Assembly (NCBI GenBank): GCA_004356175.1
Contig: SMXV01000027.1
Coordinates: forward strand, 1 to 9,288
From: Acidobacteriota bacterium
Lineage (GTDB): Bacteria; Actinomycetota; Acidimicrobiia; Spongiisociales; UBA5794
Length of the DNA: 9,288 bases
Direction of reading: 5' to 3'
The notes under the pieces are model-generated. The model was not told where the DNA came from, made no database searches, and saw nothing but the letters and a program-made list of their open reading frames with translations. The position numbers were made by a program, and so were the translations under genes. Every line of letters begins with the position of its first letter. Position 1 is the stretch's first letter. This document shows, in pieces, positions 6,442-9,288 of the stretch.

Positions 6442-7039
6442 CCGGACGGCACCTGCGGTCGCGATTTGGGAGTTCAGCTCGATTGCTCAAGGCGTGCATG
6501 CAGCGGATGCAATAGCCAAAGGCACACCAATTGATGTGCTCTACACAGGCACAACACATCCAGGTAAATACGTTGTGCTGGTAGCTGGAGACGTTGCATC
6601 TGTCGAGGTTGCAACGGGAATTGTCAGTGGACTCGACGTCGACGTCATAGCCCACGTCTTCCTGCCAGACGTTGCACCAGACGTTGTCGACGCCATGATT
6701 AGCAGCGACACTGGTGCCGGAGTGACATCTGAGGCAGTCGGTCTCGTCGAGACTGGCACGATTTCGGCTGGAGTTGACGCTGCCGATGCTGCGGTCAAAG
6801 CAGCAGACGTGACGTTGCGGTCCCTTGTCATGGCCGATGGAATCAACGGAAAAGCGTTTCTAATCGTCGACGGTGGTGTCGGTGACGTGGACGCTGCGGT
6901 TGAAGCCGCGGTCGAGCGTGCCGGGTCGAGCCTCGTTGCCTCCGTCGTCATTCCACAACTTACCGACCAGCTCCGTGAGGATCTCGCTGCCTCTTCGATG
7001 TTCCTGACGCGGGTGCAGTCACACAGGTTCGGATCCTGA
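6434..7039 (+). CDS. PduT-like BMC-T shell protein (tandem BMC domains)
   Basis: A 201-residue shell protein with two BMC domains, about 8-85 (AVAIWEFSSIAQGVHAADAI, then TTHPGKYVVLVAGDVASVE) and 101-185 (AVGLVETGTISAGVDAADAA, then DGINGKAFLIVDGGVGDVDA, ending in VVIPQLTDQL). The pattern matches PduT: its first domain has an xCPGK pore loop where the Cys binds an Fe-S cluster, and its second has GIGGK. Here the first loop is THPGK with His42 at the Cys position, so a PduT-style [4Fe-4S] centre is not expected unless His ligates. The start is TTG at 6434, inside the end of the dehydrogenase gene, with GGAG (6421-6424) 9 nt before it; no ATG or GTG fits the start of the first domain. The stop shares one base with the next ATG. 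Confidence 0.88.
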   Translation: MSDRTAPAVAIWEFSSIAQGVHAADAIAKGTPIDVLYTGTTHPGKYVVLVAGDVASVEVATGIVSGLDVDVIAHVFLPDVAPDVVDAMISSDTGAGVTSEAVGLVETGTISAGVDAADAAVKAADVTLRSLVMADGINGKAFLIVDGGVGDVDAAVEAAVERAGSSLVASVVIPQLTDQLREDLAASSMFLTRVQSHRFGS

Positions 7040-7311
7040 TGCAGCTCGGAAGGGTGCGTGGGTCTGTGGTAGCAACGGTCAAGGACCCCGCAATGGAGGG
7101 CATGAAACTGCTCATCGTGCAGCCACTCGACAAGAGCCTTGCGGATGTGGGGGAGTGTGTCGTAGCGGCCGACGCGGTGCATCAGTCTGGCGAGGGCGAT
7201 CTGATCTACTTTATTGCGTCGCGGGAAGCCGCCGAAGCGATGCAGCCACGTTTCGTCCCAGTTGACCACGCGATTGTCGGCATCGTTGATGAAGTTGATG
7301 TTCGGCCATGA
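7039..7311 (+). CDS. BMC-P 2 pentameric vertex protein (EutN/CcmL family, divergent loop)
   Basis: A 90-residue EutN/CcmL-type vertex protein: MQLGRVRGSVVATVKDPAME at the N-terminus, GMKLLIVQPL (21-30) and HAIVGIVDEVDV at the end. It departs from the other two BMC-P proteins here in the middle: the DxVGAGxGE loop is replaced by DAVHQSGEGD (45-54) and the GSSAR motif by ASREAAEA (60-67). It may therefore be a distinct vertex type rather than a redundant copy. ATG 7039 shares its first base with the TGA of the PduT-like gene. The 3' end overlaps BMC-P 3 by 4 bp (ATGA), so the last three shell genes are probably translationally coupled. Confidence 0.93.
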   Translation: MQLGRVRGSVVATVKDPAMEGMKLLIVQPLDKSLADVGECVVAADAVHQSGEGDLIYFIASREAAEAMQPRFVPVDHAIVGIVDEVDVRP

Positions 7312-7580
7312 AGGTTGGCAGAGTCATAGGCAACGTCGTGTCGACCATCAAACACGACTTCTTTGAGGGTGAACGCCTCCTCATGGTGCAACTCGTCGAC
7401 AACGGAGAGGACTACGACGGCTACCTCATCTGCACCGACGTCGTCGGAGCCGGCTCAGACGAAACCGTACTGATACTCGACGAAGGCTCATCCGCCCGAA
7501 CCATCTACGGCATCGAGTCCGCGCCAATCCGGTCCGTCATAGTCGGCATCATCGACGACATCCACGAACTCGACACCTAA
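7308..7580 (+). CDS. BMC-P 3 pentameric vertex protein (EutN/CcmL family)
   Basis: A 90-residue EutN/CcmL-type protein and the last gene of the BMC operon. Family marks are MKVGRVIGNVVSTIKHDFFE, GERLLMVQLV (21-30), DVVGAGSDETVLILDEGSSA (44-63) followed by Arg64, and VIVGIIDDIHELDT at the end. It has the canonical VGAG and GSSAR motifs shared with BMC-P 1, unlike BMC-P 2. It starts in an ATGA overlap with BMC-P 2. No convincing intrinsic terminator is visible in the 65 bp after its stop, so the 3' end of the operon is not defined by sequence alone. Confidence 0.95.
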   Translation: MKVGRVIGNVVSTIKHDFFEGERLLMVQLVDNGEDYDGYLICTDVVGAGSDETVLILDEGSSARTIYGIESAPIRSVIVGIIDDIHELDT

Positions 7581-7634
7581 AGGTGGGACGTGGTCGAGTG
7601 CTCGCGGAGTCCTGGGGTATGGGTTCTTCCTTGT

Positions 7635-7640
7635 AGTCTT
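7635..7640 (+). promoter_or_regulatory. Candidate -10 box of the lipoprotein gene
   Basis: TAGTCT is followed by 6 nt and the ATG at 7646. No ribosome binding site precedes the ATG, so a leaderless transcript separate from the BMC operon is likely. No clear -35 is seen. Confidence 0.4.
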
Positions 7641-7645
7641 GAACC

Positions 7646-8017
7646 ATGGGAACTCGGTCGGTCATTGCGGTCATGCTCGCTCTTGCGGTATTCGTGTCTG
7701 CATGCAGCGGGGGGATTTCTGCGAGTACGTGTGATGAGCTGATTGACGAGACAATGGATCTGTTCCAGCGTCTCATCGATGATGTCGATTCGGAGTTTCA
7801 AGACCTCACCGTGGAGGAATTCATTGCAACAGGCGGCGACCTGCCTTCCATCGAGACGTTCGAGAAGGATGCTGAGATCATCGACGAGCTTGCTGTCGAA
7901 CTCGGCTGTAGCCAGTCACAGATCGCCTCGGGCGTACAAAGCCAGCTCGGCAACCTCACCGCCGAATCGGATCTTGGCCGTTTCCTCATCGGTGCTATCC
8001 GCTCAGGTGGTCTCTAA
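7646..8017 (+). CDS. Small secreted lipoprotein of unknown function
   Basis: A 123-residue protein with a lipoprotein signal peptide: Arg near the start, a hydrophobic core (VIAVMLALAVFV, 6-17) and a lipobox SAC with the acylated Cys at position 20. The mature part is small and acidic (DELIDETMDLFQRLIDDVDS, 30-49), with two further cysteines (C29 and C88) that could form a disulphide. It is probably mostly helical. I do not recognise the family. It sits 65 bp after the BMC operon with its own candidate promoter, and 47 bp before pgl. A role in the BMC is not suggested, since it would be exported. Confidence 0.8.
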   Translation: MGTRSVIAVMLALAVFVSACSGGISASTCDELIDETMDLFQRLIDDVDSEFQDLTVEEFIATGGDLPSIETFEKDAEIIDELAVELGCSQSQIASGVQSQLGNLTAESDLGRFLIGAIRSGGL

Positions 8018-8052
8018 AGATCCCCGCCAGACCCTTGGGGCATGATGTGTCC

Positions 8053-8058
8053 CATACT
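8053..8058 (+). promoter_or_regulatory. Candidate -10 box of the pgl gene
   Basis: CATACT is followed by 6 nt and the GTG at 8065. The spacing matches that of the other flanking genes. The start has no purine-rich Shine-Dalgarno sequence at normal spacing and no good -35 is visible. Confidence 0.3.
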
Positions 8059-8064
8059 GAGTGA

Positions 8065-8736
8065 GTGAAATACGACGTATTGCCAACCCCGCACGACCTG
8101 GCTACCCGCGCCGCGGAACTTGTCGCTGGGGAGATCAGGTCAAGCACCGAGCTCGTGCTCGGCCTTGCCGGCGGTTCCACACCGAAGTTCACCTACGAAG
8201 TCCTGTCAGACATGGAGCTTGATTGGGATGGTGTGACGGCATGGATGACCGACGAGCGGTGGGTGGAACCTGACCATCCGGACTCGAACCAAGCAATGGT
8301 GCGGGCGACCCTCGGCACAGAGGGCAAGATCGCCTTCCTTGCCCCCGATACCCACCTCGAAGAGCCAGCCGAATCCGCCCTCAGAATGACAAAATCAATG
8401 GAATGGCTCACAGAACGACGCGAGGCCAGGGCCCTGACGTTGCTGGGAATGGGGGACGACGGTCACACCGCCTCGCTTTTTCCGGGAACAGAAGCTCTTG
8501 CGATCGCTGGCGACGCGTACCTCTCAAACTGGGTTCCCCACCTCGACACCTGGCGTCTCACTGCCTCGTTTGGGCTTCTCGCGCATGCGGATGTGGTTCT
8601 GTTCCTTGTCGCCGGTCAGAACAAGGCGGAGGTCATATCTCAGATTGCCAGCGGTGGTGAGTATCCGGCGGCTCGCGTGACAGCCAAAGATCACGTGCTG
8701 TGGCTCCTCGACGAAGCAGCAGCGAGCAAGCTGTAG
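8065..8736 (+). CDS. pgl: 6-phosphogluconolactonase
   Basis: Hydrolyses 6-phospho-D-glucono-1,5-lactone to 6-phosphogluconate in the oxidative pentose phosphate pathway, in the cytoplasm. At 223 residues it is close to the usual length of the Pgl/DevB family (glucosamine-6-phosphate isomerase fold). Family motifs are LVLGLAGGSTPK (30-41, phosphate binding), TDERWV (62-67) and LLGMGDDGHTASLFPGT (126-142), which contains the catalytic-site GDDGH. A C-terminal ARVTAKDHVLWLLDEAA completes the fold. The start is GTG 8065, preceded by a -10-like box and no ribosome binding site. It is likely not part of the BMC operon, although both act on sugar phosphates. It converges with the histidine phosphatase gene, with only 7 bp between their stops. 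Confidence 0.94.
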   Translation: MKYDVLPTPHDLATRAAELVAGEIRSSTELVLGLAGGSTPKFTYEVLSDMELDWDGVTAWMTDERWVEPDHPDSNQAMVRATLGTEGKIAFLAPDTHLEEPAESALRMTKSMEWLTERREARALTLLGMGDDGHTASLFPGTEALAIAGDAYLSNWVPHLDTWRLTASFGLLAHADVVLFLVAGQNKAEVISQIASGGEYPAARVTAKDHVLWLLDEAAASKL

Positions 8737-8743
8737 CGGCCCA

Positions 8744-9187
8744 TCAGGACGCGGGAACGTACCGCCCAGACACAACGCGACCACGGGCTGTGCGTAGCTC
8801 CCAGATGCTGCCCTTTTCGGAATCGGTCGGCCCATCCATCGGCACACCCTCAGCCATCAGATGACCGATGACGTCGGCTATGACATCTCCGTGTGTACAC
8901 AGAACCACCGGCTCTGCATCGAGCTGCCCGATGAGGTCCATGACCTGTTCAGGGTGTCTCCCCTCCGTAAGTGCCTGTGCGGTCTCGACCCGAACGCCAA
9001 GACGTGATGCAAGGGGTTTCACCGTTGATGTGCACCTCTTGAAATCCGACGACAGGACACGGGTCAGAGGCACTGTCAGAAGATGGTCGCGGATTGCCTT
9101 GCGTTGTTTCTTTCCGCGGCTGTCCAATTTCCGGTCCCTGTCGCTTGGGTCCGTGTCGTCACGCACGCCAGCCCATGCGTGGCGCAC
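8744..9187 (-). CDS. Histidine phosphatase family protein (SixA/phosphoglycerate mutase-like), start unresolved
   Basis: A phosphohistidine phosphatase-type enzyme of at least 147 residues. The RH of the RHG-type motif stands at the very N-terminus (VRHAWAG), SSDFKRCTST (46-55) is the second arginine-containing motif, LTEGRHP (73-79) has the acidic residue, and CTHGDVI (97-103) holds the second catalytic His99. The substrate is unknown; SixA-like members dephosphorylate phosphohistidine proteins, while others act on small phosphate esters. The only in-frame start after the upstream stop is GTG 9187, which is itself the Val before Arg-His. The family normally has a beta strand just before it, and the preceding codons (GTVFL) would encode one but contain no start. 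The protein may be leaderless from this GTG, or there may be a sequence error. Confidence 0.82.
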   Translation of the reverse strand: MRHAWAGVRDDTDPSDRDRKLDSRGKKQRKAIRDHLLTVPLTRVLSSDFKRCTSTVKPLASRLGVRVETAQALTEGRHPEQVMDLIGQLDAEPVVLCTHGDVIADVIGHLMAEGVPMDGPTDSEKGSIWELRTARGRVVSGRYVPAS

Positions 9188-9205
9188 GAGGAAAACTGTG
9201 CCAGC

Positions 9206-9288
9206 TTACTCTCCCCGATACATGATGTCGGCCCGATCAAGAACGGCCCGCTCGTTGCGGTAGTCGAGCTTCTTCACCGCTTTGTCCC
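9206..9288 (-). CDS. C-terminal end of an unidentified protein (partial)
   Basis: On the minus strand an open frame enters from the right edge and ends at TAA (9208-9206). It encodes about 27 residues ending in ADIMYRGE, with a basic/acidic stretch (KKLDYRNERAVLDR) before that. Codon use looks coding. It lies 18 bp before the GTG of the histidine phosphatase and in the same frame, so the two may be co-transcribed. The fragment is too short to name. Confidence 0.55.
   Translation of the reverse strand, partial: DKAVKKLDYRNERAVLDRADIMYRGE

Noticed and set aside
7574..7585. CACC-TAAA-GGTG inverted repeat at the end of the BMC operon as a terminator
   Set aside because: The stem is only 4 bp, overlaps the stop codon of the last gene and has no U-tract.
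7595..7604. CGAG-TG-CTCG inverted repeat between the BMC operon and the lipoprotein gene
   Set aside because: A 4-bp stem with a 2-nt loop is not stable and is common by chance at this base composition.
1..9288. tRNA or rRNA genes, CRISPR array, insertion sequence or prophage
   Set aside because: Nearly all of the window is accounted for by protein genes with short gaps. I saw no spaced direct repeats, transposase motifs, terminal inverted repeats or cloverleaf-like segments.

Overview
The window looks like a chromosomal stretch from a moderately high-GC actinobacterium, possibly Acidimicrobiia-like; this is inferred from codon use, frequent GTG starts and promoter boxes placed as for leaderless transcripts. 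It carries a complete-looking bacterial microcompartment (BMC) operon between unrelated housekeeping-type genes.

Layout. (1) Positions 1-1406: a minus-strand ABC-2-type ATPase, cut by the window start, diverges from a plus-strand seven-helix membrane protein of unknown function. (2) 1407-1497: a short convergent gap with a perfect 11-bp hairpin, probably a bidirectional terminator. (3) 1498-2190 (minus): a helix-turn-helix protein with an acidic linker, coiled coil and proline-rich tail, divergent from the BMC operon and the best candidate for its regulator. (4) 2261-7580 (plus): nine tightly packed genes: RpiB-like sugar-phosphate isomerase, DeoC-type aldolase, tandem-domain trimeric shell protein (BMC-T), hexameric shell protein (BMC-H), pentameric vertex protein (BMC-P 1), CoA-acylating aldehyde dehydrogenase, PduT-like BMC-T, BMC-P 2 and BMC-P 3. 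(5) 7646-9288: a small lipoprotein, 6-phosphogluconolactonase (pgl), and on the minus strand a histidine phosphatase plus the last 27 codons of an unidentified gene.

How the BMC genes fit together. All three enzymes carry an N-terminal amphipathic helix followed by a linker, the usual form of an encapsulation peptide, so all three are probably luminal cargo. The set matches the 'sugar phosphate utilizing' (SPU) class of BMC loci. A plausible route is that the RpiB-like protein interconverts a pentose phosphate, DeoC splits deoxyribose 5-phosphate into glyceraldehyde 3-phosphate and acetaldehyde, and the aldehyde dehydrogenase turns acetaldehyde into acetyl-CoA. No phosphotransacylase, alcohol dehydrogenase or kinase is present, so cofactor recycling is unexplained.

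Most notable: the RpiB-like protein has Asp where E. coli RpiB has its catalytic Cys, and the PduT-like shell protein has His where PduT has its Fe-S-ligating Cys. Several flanking genes, but not the BMC operon, show a -10-like box about 6-7 nt before the start codon, suggesting leaderless mRNAs.
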